NCBI RefSeq assembly: GCF_024139115.2
Contig: NC_085141.1
Coordinates: 218,401,783-218,465,782, forward strand
Source: Armigeres subalbatus
Taxonomy: Eukaryota > Arthropoda > Insecta > Diptera > Culicidae
Direction of reading: 5' to 3'
Length of the DNA stretch: 64,000 nt
This document shows, piece after piece, positions 10,912 through 21,734 of this stretch; the stretch's first letter is position 1; every line of letters starts with the position of its first letter. The position numbers and the translations under genes are program-made. A model generated the notes under the pieces. The model did not search any database. It was not told where the DNA came from and worked only from the letters and a program-made list of their open reading frames with translations.

Positions 10912-11274
10912 ACGTTTAAATGGATTATGACAAGCCCACATACCTAGAGGTGAGCCTGCCAATGGCTTCAAGCTTCTCTAATAAAGACACAAAAAAGCAC
11001 ACGGAAAATTATTTCTACAAACCTCAAAACATTTGTTGAAATAAGAAGAACCAGAAACATTATGAAGCCTGCTTAATGTATGCCTTTGTTCTTTTTGTGT
11101 TTCGCGTTCTACCAAAACGATTCTTCTGTTATAGCTTTCACACTAACAGTTCCAAAAACTCCCGTGAGAGATCTCTGCGTCTTTTTTAGATATAGATGTC
11201 CAACTAACCATCATTTATCTTTCTGCATTCACAATGGCATGGTCAGGACAGATCTCGACTGTTGGAGAGTGCCT
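10912..11274. other. No recognisable feature
   Basis: Mixed sequence without repeats, homologous protein or RNA structure that I can see. The frame at 11080-11337 runs into the SINE and is not supported. Confidence 0.4.
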
Positions 11275-11284
11275 TACTTCCATG

Positions 11285-11566
11285 TCTTCTTCTTCTTATT
11301 GGCATTACATCCCCCACTGAGAAGCCTCGCTGCTTAATTTTCATTCAGCACTTCCACAGTTATTAACCGCGAGGTTTCTAAGCCAAGTTACCATGTTTGC
11401 ATTCGTATATCATGAGGCTAACACAATGATACTTTTATGCCCAGGAAAGTCGAGACAATTTCCAAACCGAAAATTGTCTAGACCGGCACCAATAATCGAA
11501 CCCAGCCACCCTCAGCATGGTCTTGCTTTATAGGCACGCATCATACCGCTAGGCTAAGGAGGCCCC
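11285..11566 (-). mobile_element. tRNA-derived SINE, Feilai-like (minus)
   Basis: Same family as 2283-2575, inverted: a TTC-repeat at the left end, the box B complement (ATCGAACCCAGCC) near 11500 and the A-box region at the right end. A 10-bp target duplication, TACTTCCATG, flanks it at 11275-11284 and 11567-11576. It is more diverged than the other two copies. Confidence 0.85.
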
Positions 11567-11763
11567 TACTTCCATGTAAGAGGAAGTAATTAATTCAATA
11601 TCAATATCTATAGTTAAAAATGGCAGTGATGCTATTCTCATATAATAGTCTACCCTTGTAACATCTACGAATTCATGTGAATCGCTCAATGTTAATACTA
11701 GTACCAGAACTGTTGTGCAATTCAGCATTTCCTATTTGACTCGGAATGTGAATGCGCCTCTGG

Positions 11764-12328
11764 CAATATGGGTATCAAACTTCAGCATTTTTCAAGACGA
11801 GTGAATGTATGACATCCAGATACGCTATTAGCCACTTTGGGGCCAGTTACGAGGCACTTGGGGAAGCCTCTGGAAGCACCAAAAACAGCCATTTCAATAA
11901 AAAAATAGAAACGGGGGAATTATGAGAATCACACATCAGCATTTCGCAAGACAAGAAGAATCATGACATCTAGTAACGATTACGGAGATATTCTTCACTC
12001 TTAGCACATATCTAAAGTCTTTCCATGCAATAACATAATTTTGATTTGCAGATGCTGGAAAATGCCAGTTTTGGTTCCCCCATAGGTTTCTCTAAGGGCC
12101 TCGGAACAACAGGGTTGCCAATTTCCCCAGAATCATATCTGGATGTCACAATTCCACTCGTCTTCCAAAATGCTGAAGTCTGATACCTATATTGCCATAG
12201 TTTGTGATGTTTTGAAATTGGCCGATTTTGGAGCCCCCCAAGGGCCTCGGAACTAGATCCAGGGTGGCCAATATCATGTCTGGATGTCATAATTCCACTA
12301 GTCTTCCAAAATGCTGAAGTTTGATACC
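11764..12328. repeat. Family U repeat units, left part (split by BEL)
   Basis: 11764-12025 holds decayed + strand units (TATCAAACTTCAGC, TGACATCCAGATA). 12055-12328 holds two minus-strand units of about 150 bp with CTTCCAAAATGCTGAAG at their ends. The second unit is cut at 12328 by the BEL element and continues after it at 20526. Similarity to 6138-6545 is high. Confidence 0.65.
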
Positions 12329-12990
12329 TGTTTAGGAGTGGCACAACCCACCTGGCTACAACCCTGGAATCAGAGTGCACTGCTGTGACCTATATATGAA
12401 AATATGGAACGAATTTCCAGCAGCATTCAATTGTTTCCTCTGCCATACCAGTCGAACAGCAGATAACACGCAGCTCAACTGATAGCAGAACGATCTCGTA
12501 GGTACAGTGCTATGTATGTAGATATATCGTAAGGCTAGGATGGTGGTGAATTTCACTGCCGATGGCAATATAGCAGTAAGAGAAGGAGCTGACTCTCTCA
12601 GAGCCCGAGATATATCATCGCACCGCGCCGATCGAGGTCGTGTGATGACGATTAGAATTAAGATTTCAGTTGCAAGTAAACAACCCACCTACCGTGTGTG
12701 GAGGATCCGCGCGAGGTCAATTTTATCCGTTTTTGTGTATAGCCCTAAGTTCAATGTTAAATTAAATGTAATAAATAAATATGTTAGTGAAATTATTCCT
12801 ATGAATAAATGTAGTGTTGTGCCTAAAATGTCGCGTGTGTGTTGATTTGTTCGTGAGAAAAGTGTCCTTGATAGGCAGACAATTGGCAATTGGAAGGCAA
12901 TTGAATTGCGCCACCAAAAATAATCCCTTCAAGTGTTGGAGAGCCAGGAAATTTATCGAAGGTATAGAAGGGCAAGTCGGTTCCTCAACA
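12329..12990 (+). repeat. BEL 5' LTR
   Basis: The 662-bp LTR has TG...CA ends and carries AATAAATAAATATG near 12770 as a likely polyadenylation signal. Small frames within it on both strands are duplicated in the other LTR and have no known product. Confidence 0.9.
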
Positions 12991-14514
12991 TTTTTGGTCC
13001 TACGAACCGGATGATTGGACCCTGGTGAGGATTTGAAAAGGACTAAACTGGATAACGAAGCCTGCGGCAGGCTCGGATTGGCGCCATCACAAGTAGACTG
13101 CATTGTTAATCGCTATACCTCTACATAAGAAGTGAAGTCGCCATCGCACCTGGAATTTTGGCACAATTGATTCCACGCCATCATAGAACAACACTACAAA
13201 GGACATCCAAGGATAAAGCACCGATCCTCCATCGCATCTAGGCAGAAAAAACTTCGTTTTTGGACATGAATCGATTGTCTTGTTTCCACAGGTGAGTTGG
13301 AACAACTGCTATATGTCCATTCGAAGCTGGGAGATTGCGCCATCCTAACACACGCTGTTTTCGGTGTTTTTTTGTATCCTACAAAATAAACTGTACTTGG
13401 GGTGCCTGGATTTTCTGAGTTGGATATACATTCGAGGAACAAGTTATCTTTAACGGACGGACTCGGGCAAAAACAATCTTCGGATCACGGTATTTAAGCC
13501 TTTGGACCATAGGACGGACAACTGATCCAGCACAGGATTTACTTTTCCAGGTAAATATATTTTAGATCAGTGTATGTCCAGCCTTTTTGCTAGTGTCTCC
13601 GCAATACTAACGCCCAAATTTCGACGTATTTCCTCTACAATATCTATTATGCACTGAGCTGGAAGGAAGGAACTCACATACGAACATCAGTTTGTCAATC
13701 CAACGGGATATTTGGAACCTGAAAGCGGACAAGGACATCACCCCGTGAGGCCAAACTTCATTCTGGTCGTCTGAGCCGAGAATAGCTATTTTCGTGAGAT
13801 GGATTGACGCATGGCAGGAAGAGGCGGCATCAAGTCTTGTTTTGTTGGTGAGTGCTACAAAAGTATATGTCTCCGAAGCGGGACTGCAGAAAATACACGT
13901 TTGTAAATGAATTTTTTGAATCCTCTTCATTTGCCACGCAATCCCTGAGCAAAACTGTTCGTCATTAGAACAATTGACTCATTCTGCCGCAAATTTTGGA
14001 TGCTTGGATGGTTTGCTGAACGATTCGTGTGTGGATTAGTATCGACATTTGTTGCACGGGTTAGTTTGAACGGTATATGTTCTGCCGAAGCTTTATATAT
14101 TGGATACTACATGGAAACTTTCCTCTTTCTGGATCCCCATCGGAACTGTGAATGAATGACGACGTGGCTGTGAATGAATTGCGGATGAATCATATTGAAA
14201 TCGAGTTGGTGCTGCTGTTTGTTCTCATAGGTGAGCTACAACAGTATATGTCCGCCGAAGCTAGTCTCTGTATACTACAGTTGGTTTCCTCCTCATCTTT
14301 CCTTATTGGTTGAACGAGTACGTACTGTGCTACAACAATTGGTGGTGCGTCACAACGGAACTGGTTTAATTTGACTGAATTGTGGAGGACTGGAGTACAA
14401 CGTTTGGTTCTCTCAGGTAGGCTTGAACGGTATATGTCAGCCGAAGCCTTGGACATTTCGGATATCTACACCATTCACTTCCTGTATTTATCGGTTCGAG
14501 GACGTGCGACTGCT
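12991..14514 (+). other. BEL untranslated leader with iterated module
   Basis: Between the primer site and the Gag start, about 1.5 kb contains at least five copies of a short module. Its core is GGTGAG or similar, 4-8 bases, AAC, then GTATATGTC, then GCCGAAGC. Copies start near 13289, 13847, 14058, 14229 and 14415; a weak sixth is near 13549. Each is preceded by a pyrimidine tract and AG, so it resembles a 3' splice site joined to a 5' splice site. The last two spacings are about 170-190 bp. Confidence 0.65.
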
Positions 14515-16455
14515 ATGGCGCCATCCCGTGAGAAGAAGCCGCCTGCGCTGAAGCTGTTGATGGTCCAGCTGAAGAACACCCAGACATCCATGGACGACAT
14601 CTGGAGATTTGTGGAAGGCTACGAGCGGACAACAACTGCAAGTCAGGTCAACGTGCGCTTGCTGAGTGTTGATGAGTTGTGGCAGAAGTATGGGGAGATT
14701 CTAGCAGATATTCAGGCACACGATGATTTCGAAGATGAAAATGAGGCGTTCGATAAAGCGAGGCTAGTGTATAGTGATAGGTACTACTATTGTAAGGCGT
14801 TCTTGATGGATAGGGCTAAGGAATTGCAGGATCCAGGGGAAGCCGATCGTTCCGTACGAGCTAACGAGGCGTCAGCGCATGGTCATGGGACCCTAGACCA
14901 TGTACGATTACCACAAATCACGCTGCAGGAGTTCAACGGAGACATCGATGAATGGATTAGCTTCCGTGATCTGTTCACTTCACTCATACATCGGAAGATA
15001 GACCTGCCGGAGGTGGAAAAGTTCCACTATTTGAAGGGATGTCTGCAAGGAGAACCGAAAAGCCTAATCGACTCGTTAAAAATCACGAAGGCCAACTATC
15101 AAATAGCGTGGGACTTGCTGCTAAAACGATACGACAACAGCAAGCTTTTGAAGAAGCGACAGGTGCAAGCTTTGTTCAATTTGCCAACGCTGTCCAAGGA
15201 ATCTGTAGCGGATCTGCACACTCTGATCGACGGTTTCGAAAAGGTCGTGCAGAATCTGGACCAGGTGGTCCAACCGGAAGATTATAAGGACCTTTTGCTC
15301 GTTAACCTACTCACTTCTCGACTAGATCCGACAACACGCAGAGGTTGGGAGGAACATTCTTCAGCCAAGGATCAGGATACGCTAGCAGATCTCTCGGATT
15401 TCTTGCATCGTAGGATCCGAATTCTTGAATCGCTTCCAGTGAAGGCATTAGATTCCAGGACTTCGCTTCATGCTCCACAATCATCGAGACAGAAGGCGTC
15501 AGCTGTGAAGGCCAGCTACGGTTCTATACAATCGTCTGGGGGACGATGTGTGGCGTGCAAGGAGAACCATCCCCTATACCAATGTTCTTCATTCCTACGG
15601 ATGTCCGTGCGAGAAAGAGATGCAGTGTTAAGAACGAACTCCCTGTGTAGAAACTGCTTCAGATCGGGTCACATAGCGACAGACTGTACGTCCAAATACA
15701 GGTGTCGTAACTGTAATGGTCGTCATCATACAATGGTATGCTTCAAGCAGCGGAAGGATCGTTCACCTAAGATTGTCGCTGCTGCTGGCAACAACAATCC
15801 TCCACGAACGGAATCTGGTGATGCACCCGTTCCTTCATCCTCCCAGGTGGTTAACATGGCAGCCACCGATGCAACAGTGTCCGGTTCTACCCATCAATTC
15901 TCCTCCAAGGTTTTGCTGGCTACGGCGGTCGTTATCGTGGAAGATGACGAGGGTAGTCAGTTTCCGGCTCGTGCTCTTTTGGATTCCGGCTCCGAGAGTA
16001 ATTTCATCGCCGAACGATTGAGTCAACGCCTCAGGTCACACCGAGAGAAGGTTGAGATCTCGGTACTCGGCATTGGACATGCTGCTACGAGAGTGAAGCA
16101 TCAGATCACTGCATTGGTCCGTTCGCGAGTTACGGCTTACTCGCGGAATATGAATTTCCTCGTCCTCCCAAAGGTTACGGTGGACTTACCTCCGGCAAAG
16201 GTGGATACACAAGGATGTTCGACGCCCAATGGGATAAAACTAGCAGATCCCATCTTTTTCTGTTCAAGGTCAGTGGACATGCTACTGGGTATTGAAACCT
16301 TTTTCGATTTCCTTGAGTCTAGCCAAAGAATTCCACTCGGAGACCAATTACCGACACTAAACGATTCGGTGTTCGGATGGGTGGTCTGCGGAGGCCTGCT
16401 AAACCCACACAAGGCCTACGCATCAACTGTAGTACGGCAACTACAAAGGTATTAG
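14515..16455 (+). CDS. BEL Gag-protease polyprotein (5' half of the polyprotein)
   Basis: The frame starts at MAPSREKK; earlier in-frame ATGs lie in the repeated leader. It contains a DUF1759-type Gag core (TLQEFNGDIDEWISF onward), two CCHC-like knuckles (CRNCFRSGHIATDC; CRNCNGRHHTMVC) and an aspartic protease of the Pao type with ALLDSGSESNFI as active site. The frame ends at 16455 just where the reverse transcriptase continues in another frame. BEL elements usually have one continuous frame, so I read this as a 1-nt lesion near 16420-16440. Programmed frameshifting is possible, but I see no clear slippery heptamer. Confidence 0.9.
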   Translation: MAPSREKKPPALKLLMVQLKNTQTSMDDIWRFVEGYERTTTASQVNVRLLSVDELWQKYGEILADIQAHDDFEDENEAFDKARLVYSDRYYYCKAFLMDRAKELQDPGEADRSVRANEASAHGHGTLDHVRLPQITLQEFNGDIDEWISFRDLFTSLIHRKIDLPEVEKFHYLKGCLQGEPKSLIDSLKITKANYQIAWDLLLKRYDNSKLLKKRQVQALFNLPTLSKESVADLHTLIDGFEKVVQNLDQVVQPEDYKDLLLVNLLTSRLDPTTRRGWEEHSSAKDQDTLADLSDFLHRRIRILESLPVKALDSRTSLHAPQSSRQKASAVKASYGSIQSSGGRCVACKENHPLYQCSSFLRMSVRERDAVLRTNSLCRNCFRSGHIATDCTSKYRCRNCNGRHHTMVCFKQRKDRSPKIVAAAGNNNPPRTESGDAPVPSSSQVVNMAATDATVSGSTHQFSSKVLLATAVVIVEDDEGSQFPARALLDSGSESNFIAERLSQRLRSHREKVEISVLGIGHAATRVKHQITALVRSRVTAYSRNMNFLVLPKVTVDLPPAKVDTQGCSTPNGIKLADPIFFCSRSVDMLLGIETFFDFLESSQRIPLGDQLPTLNDSVFGWVVCGGLLNPHKAYASTVVRQLQRY

Positions 16456-18818
16456 AGGAGCTAGTCGCACGGTTTTGGGCTAGTGAAGAAGTTGGAAATT
16501 CCAAGGTGCTTTCATCTGAGGAAAAATTGTGCGAGGACAACTTTCGGAAGTCGGTTCGTAGGGAACCCGACGGGCGGTACTCCATTTCGCTGCCAAAGGA
16601 TGAAGACGCAGTTTCCAGGTTGGGCGAGTCACGGGACATCGCATTCCGGCGGCTTCAAGGCACGGAACGCAGATTGGCGAAGGATGCCAGTTTGCGGGAG
16701 CAATACCATCAGTTCATGGCGGAGTATATCCAATTGGGACACATGTCGAAAGTGGAGGAAGCAGGAAATCTCGTGAAACGATGCTATCTGCCGCATCACC
16801 CTGTCTTTAAGGAAGCTAGCACAACTACAAAGGTCCGTGTTGTGTTTGACGCATCGTGTAAGACGTCGTCCGGTGTCTCGCTGAATGACACGCTTCTAGT
16901 AGGACCGATTGTACAGGAGGACTTACGATCGATCATGCTCCGAAGTCGAGTGAGGCAAATCATGCTGGTGGCCGATGTGGAGAAGATGTTCCGGCAAGTC
17001 TTCTTGGTTGAGGTTGATCGGTCTTTGCAATGTATTTTGTGGCGTTTCGACCCAACAGATCCCGTGGGCGTGTACGAGCTTAATACTGTGACGTACGGGA
17101 CAAAGCCGGCGCCTTTTCTCGCAACACGTACGTTGAACCAGCTAGCGATGGATGAAGGAGGGCAGTACCCAATGGCTGCGAGGGCAACCACGGAGGATAC
17201 GTATATGGATGACGTAATCACGGGCGCGGATACGGAGGATGCCGCACGTAATCTATGTCAGGAACTCAACGAGTTGATGTCAAAGGGAGGCTTCAAACTA
17301 CGGAAATGGGCATCCAATCATCAGACGGTGCTGCAAGGTGTTTCCGCAGAAAATCTGGCGATCTGTGTGGCGGAAGGAATTGACTTGGATCCGGATCCTG
17401 CTGTTAAGACGCTGGGTTTGACTTGGTTGCCGATATCCGATCAACTGAGGTTCCAGTTTTCCATTCCAACTTGGAATTCAGTGACGCAGCCAACCAAACG
17501 GCAAGTTTTATCAGTGATCGCTAGTTTGTTCGATCCTCTAGGACTTCTAGGTGCAGCGATCACAACGGGCAAGATTATTATGCAGCTCCTGTGGAAGATC
17601 CGGAATGAAGACCAAGCACTGGGTTGGGATCAACCACTACCTTCGACGGTGGGTGAGATGTGGCGAAAATACCATGAAGAGCTCCCGTTGCTTAACAATA
17701 TTCGCATCGATCGTTGCGTCATGGTTCCAAGAGCAACATTGATCGAGTTGCATTGCTTCTCCGATGCTTCTACCAAGGCCTTTGGTGGATGCGTCTATAT
17801 TAGGAGCCACGATTCAGAAGGAAGGGTCGTGGTTCGGCTGCTGTCATCCAAATCCAAGGTTGCACCCTTGAAGACACAGTCTATTCCAAGGCTGGAACTG
17901 TGTGGTGCGTTGCTGGTGACGCAGTTATACGAGAAGGTTCGAGATTCGATTCGAACTCCAGCTCAACCATTCTTCTGGGTTGATTCAACATGCGTTCTGC
18001 GGTGGATACAAGCCTCACCAAATAACTGGACCACTTTCGTCGCGAATAGAGTCGCGAAAATCCAAAGTATCGCAGAATCATCATCATGGCGGCATGTTTC
18101 TGGTAAGGAGAACCCGGCGGATTTGATCTCAAGAGGTATCTCACCGAAGGATATCCTAGATAATGCTTTCTGGTGGGAGGGACCAGATTGGTTGAAAGAA
18201 CCTTCAGACCACTGGCCAGCGGCTTCATGCTCATCAAGCTCAGAAGAAGCAGAGAAAGAAAGGCGGCGTGCAGCAGTTTGCGCTGTTTCGGCGAACGCCG
18301 ATTTCAACGATTGGTATTTGGAGAAATTTGCTTCGTATTCAGACCTGATCCGGAGGACAGCTATCTGGTTGCGTCTTATGAAGCTTCTAAAGAATAATTC
18401 TCAAAATAGAACACCGGCAGAATTTCTATCGGCCCAAGAGCTCAGAGAAGCGGAATTTGTGATTGTTCGACGCATCCAGCAGGAGGTTTTTGCTGATGAG
18501 TGGAAGGCACTATCCAGGGGAAACACTGTTTCGAGGAAATCTCCACTTCGGTGGTTCAACCCACGTATTTCCGAGGACCAAGTCATCCGAATCGGAGGGC
18601 GATTGAGTAACTCAGCAGAACGGGAAGCTACAAAACATCCGATGGTTCTTCCTGCTCGACATAAACTCACCAGGATGATTTTGAAGCACTACCACTTACA
18701 ACTTCTACACGCAGGGCCGCAGTTGCTACTCGGAGTCGTCCGTCTAAGATTCTGGCCGTTGGGCGGAAGGAGTGGCACGGAACATCGTTCACCAATGTCT
18801 AAAATGCTTTCGTGCTAA
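16377..18818 (+). CDS. BEL reverse transcriptase, RNase H and integrase N-terminus
   Basis: Homology starts at about 16420, after the overlap with Gag-PR. In order: a linker (DGRYSISLPKDEDAVSRLGESRDIAFRR), RT palm with VVFDAS, LVADVEKMFRQV and the YMDD active site at 17202-17213, then the Pao-type RNase H (LHCFSDASTKAFGG; FFWVDSTCVLRWI), and the HHCC zinc-binding start of integrase (LPARHKLTRMILKHYH). The frame ends at 18818 before the integrase core. About 800 residues are open. It is the middle of the polyprotein and cannot start by itself. The last 20 or so residues are frame-shifted. Confidence 0.9.
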   Translation: MGGLRRPAKPTQGLRINCSTATTKVLEELVARFWASEEVGNSKVLSSEEKLCEDNFRKSVRREPDGRYSISLPKDEDAVSRLGESRDIAFRRLQGTERRLAKDASLREQYHQFMAEYIQLGHMSKVEEAGNLVKRCYLPHHPVFKEASTTTKVRVVFDASCKTSSGVSLNDTLLVGPIVQEDLRSIMLRSRVRQIMLVADVEKMFRQVFLVEVDRSLQCILWRFDPTDPVGVYELNTVTYGTKPAPFLATRTLNQLAMDEGGQYPMAARATTEDTYMDDVITGADTEDAARNLCQELNELMSKGGFKLRKWASNHQTVLQGVSAENLAICVAEGIDLDPDPAVKTLGLTWLPISDQLRFQFSIPTWNSVTQPTKRQVLSVIASLFDPLGLLGAAITTGKIIMQLLWKIRNEDQALGWDQPLPSTVGEMWRKYHEELPLLNNIRIDRCVMVPRATLIELHCFSDASTKAFGGCVYIRSHDSEGRVVVRLLSSKSKVAPLKTQSIPRLELCGALLVTQLYEKVRDSIRTPAQPFFWVDSTCVLRWIQASPNNWTTFVANRVAKIQSIAESSSWRHVSGKENPADLISRGISPKDILDNAFWWEGPDWLKEPSDHWPAASCSSSSEEAEKERRRAAVCAVSANADFNDWYLEKFASYSDLIRRTAIWLRLMKLLKNNSQNRTPAEFLSAQELREAEFVIVRRIQQEVFADEWKALSRGNTVSRKSPLRWFNPRISEDQVIRIGGRLSNSAEREATKHPMVLPARHKLTRMILKHYHLQLLHAGPQLLLGVVRLRFWPLGGRSGTEHRSPMSKMLSC

Positions 18819-19762
18819 ACCAACACCGATACAGCAGTTTATGGGAGAGCTGCCTGTCCTGAGAGTCACCGTGTCTAAGCCATTTTCACAGACCGGTGTA
18901 GACTATTTCGGTCCTTTTTATGTGAAACCTGCTCCTGGACGTTAACTGGTGAAGGTGTACGTAGTGGTTTTTATATGCCTCAGCACTAAAGCGGTTCATT
19001 TCGAGCTAGTGTCGGACCTACGTACAGATCGGCACTGCATCGCTTTATCAGCAGAAGAGGAAGATCGGGATATATATTCCAACAACGGCATAAATTTCGT
19101 CGGTGCTAGGAATCTGATGAAGGATTTTGAAAAACTGTTGCAGAGCTCGGATCATCGAGATAAGGTCAGCAAGGAATGCACAGAGGACCGAATCCACTGG
19201 CACTTCAGTCCGTTCGCTCGGCGGAGAACCACTTTGTCAAGGTGGTTGGAGAAATACCAATGTCTCCTAAAGATTCTAATACTCTTTTGGTTCAAATTGA
19301 AGGGTGCCTTAATTCGAGACCATTAACGCCGATGTCCGACGATCCCTTAGATCTTGAACCACTAACCCCAGGCCATTTTTGGTCGGTTCCTCAATACAAT
19401 CGCTACCTGAACCAAATTTAGAAGCAGTACCGTTAAATCGACTGAGTCAATATCAGCTAATACAACGAATGCTGCAGGATTTTTGGAAGAGGTGGAGAAG
19501 AGAGTATCTGTGTCAGTTACAGGGTAGGTCCAAACGCTGGAAGCCGGCTGTCAAAATAGAAGTAGGAAAACTTGTGGTCATACGAGATGATAATCTACCG
19601 CCTATGAAGTGGAAGATGGCAAGAATCCTTCAATTACATCCTGGGAATGACGGAGTAGTTCGTGTCGTCACGCTTAAAACTTCCACCGGATTGATGAAAC
19701 GGGCAGTTGAGAAACTATGTCTTCTACCAACACCAATTGAAGATCGGCAGCATCAAGCATAA
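18819..19762 (+). pseudogene. BEL integrase core and C-terminal domain, broken
   Basis: Integrase matches are spread over several frames: GVDYFGPF near 18900, a TAA at about 18943, VYVVVFICLSTKAVHFELVSDL, YSNNGINFVGA, then LNSRPLTPMSDDP in another frame and a DUF5641-like tail (GKLVVIRDDNLPPMKWKMARI) at 19379-19762. A deletion between the first and second catalytic aspartates and the frame shifts rule out function. Confidence 0.85.
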
Positions 19763-19863
19763 GCCTGGACAGCATTCGTTCAGTCTATTTTATTTCGTCC
19801 CGTCCAGAAGAGGATTCTGTTCTTTTTTCTTTCAGAAATCGGAAATTTCTGGGTGGGTGAGGA

Positions 19864-20525
19864 TGTTTAGGAGTGGCACAACCCACCTGGCTACAACCCT
19901 GGAATCAGAGTGCACTGCTGTGACCTATATATGAAAATATGGAACGAATTTGCAGCAGCATTCAATTGTTTCCTCTGCCATACCAGTCGAACAGCAGATA
20001 ACACGCAGCTCAACTGATAGCAGAACGATCTCGTAGGTACAGTGCTATGTATGTAGATATATCGTAAGGCTAGGATGGTGGTGAATTTCACTGCCGATGG
20101 CAATATAGCAGTAAGAGAAGGAGCTGACTCTCTCAGAGCCCGAGATATATCATCGCACCGCGCCGATCGAGGTCGTGTGATGACGATTAGAATTAAGATT
20201 TCAGTTGCAAGTAAACAACCCACCTACCGTGTGTGGAGGATCCGCGCGAGGTCAATTTTATCCGTTTTTGTGTATAGCCCTAAGTTCAATGTTAAATTAA
20301 ATGTAATAAATAAATATGTTAGTGAAATTATTCCTATAAATAAATGTAGTGTTGTGCCTAAAATGTCGCGTGTGTGTTGATTTGTTCGTGAGAAAAGTGT
20401 CATTGATAGGCAGACAATTGGCAATTGGAAGGCAATTGAATTGCGCCACCAAAAATAATCCCTTCAATTGTTGGAGAGCCAGGAAATTTATCGAAGGTAT
20501 AGAAGGGCAAGTCGGTTCCTCAACA
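19864..20525 (+). repeat. BEL 3' LTR
   Basis: Same 662 bp as the 5' LTR; I count four substitutions (for example TTCCAG against TTGCAG, ATGAATAAA against ATAAATAAA). This implies a fairly recent insertion. Confidence 0.9.
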
Positions 20526-20790
20526 ATACCCATATTGCTAGTATGGAGCAAAAATATTGAACCGTCCACTTTAGGCCTGTTCCCGAATGGTCAGTTCGAA
20601 GAAACCCCGTTGTTGGCCATTTCTTGAACGGGTCTCACCATGATTTTTGGTTCTGACATAATCCCTACATACAAATCTACTGAAATGATATGAATTGAGA
20701 CTAAAAAAGCAACATTTTGTTGGACTTATAGAGCCAAAAAAGAAAGTTGTGGTCAAATTTACTGCATATGACCCATCAGTGATCCACCGG
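20526..20790 (-). repeat. Family U repeat, right part after BEL
   Basis: Continues the minus-strand family U copy broken at 12328. It matches 6140-6400 in inverted form, including the block GTCCAACAAAATGTTGC and the segment ending in the ACCACAACTT complement. Confidence 0.65.
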
Positions 20791-21360
20791 AATAACTTCG
20801 GATAGGAGGACCACATCACAAGTCTCAACATGTATTCTGAATTATGGGATCCGTATGAGCAGAACAGTGATAAAACCAGGGCAATACGACAAAAAATGAC
20901 AAAATGGCAGTGATTTGATTTTTTTTCCTTCACTCAGGCCGATACGGGTTAAAAGAAATTTATGAGCTTCCGATGGCAAACAACCATATTATGGAACAAT
21001 TTATGTTCAAGATGGCGGCGAATATAAAAAACACCGATTTTATGCCGAATGCCAAACGATCCTTCCCCTTTTTGCGTTGCGTTGCGTTATAACGGAGTAT
21101 TTCGTAGATTGCATACTGATAGTTGTCATGTATATTCTTTACCTTTCTTACCCCAATTGCTTATGGATTTCCATTTGGGATTCAATGGAAATCCAATTGG
21201 GGGTCCAAAATGATAAAACATGAAAGCTATCATTGCCGGCCACGCCCATCTTCTCCGTTACTAGGAAAGGGAAGGAAATGATGATATGACATCTACTTAA
21301 CGAGAGGCCAGCCCAAACGATCCTTCCCCTTTTTATGCAAATATTACTTACAACTTGTTC
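20791..21360. other. No gene recognised; short direct repeat
   Basis: AAACGATCCTTCCCCTTTTT occurs at about 21054-21074 and again at about 21315-21335, bracketing roughly 260 bp. Nothing else is recognised. Confidence 0.45.
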
Positions 21361-21734
21361 GTACCACTTTGCTGCCATCGTTCGTCAGCCGTCCTGGTCC
21401 CGTGTCTGGGCCTGTGGAAGGGGTCTTCCAAGCCGCATCTGATGGCAAGTACACTATAATTCCGAACAATTCAAACCCTGATGAGATTACCGCTTCTAGT
21501 TCTTCGACGATTGGACAGCGACAACTAAGCAACCGCCAATGTGAATCCAGTGAAATCTCGATTTATTTCCAAACGTACGTGGAGTGCGGACGAAAATTGA
21601 TGAGCTGTTTCTTGCCACCTGTGACAGCAATTACGATGTCATCGTTTTGGTTGAGACTGGTCTTGATGACTGCATCACTTCTCTGCAGCTATTCGGTACT
21701 TCCTACAACGTATATCGATGCGATCGTTGTGCTT

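Larger units (their letters stand above)
12329..20525 (+). mobile_element. BEL/Pao LTR retrotransposon, full length but defective
   Basis: It has two 662-bp LTRs (12329-12990 and 19864-20525) that begin TGTTTAGGAGTGG and end CCTCAACA, differing by about four bases. The 5-bp target duplication ATACC is at 12324-12328 and 20526-20530. A TGG at 12995 starts a candidate primer binding site, and a purine-rich GGGTGGGTGAGGA precedes the right LTR. The interior holds a long leader with repeated modules, a Gag-protease frame, an RT-RNase H frame and a damaged integrase. Its family is clear from the Pao-type Gag (DUF1759-like) and YMDD reverse transcriptase. A frame break between Gag-PR and RT, a stop, and loss within integrase make it non-autonomous. 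Confidence 0.93.

Noticed and set aside
12540..12845. A 101-codon frame repeated at 20075-20380
   Set aside because: It lies within the two BEL LTRs, so its duplication does not imply a gene; no known protein.
16137..17221. Minus-strand frames of 91-141 codons
   Set aside because: They are shadows of the BEL Gag-protease and RT frames.
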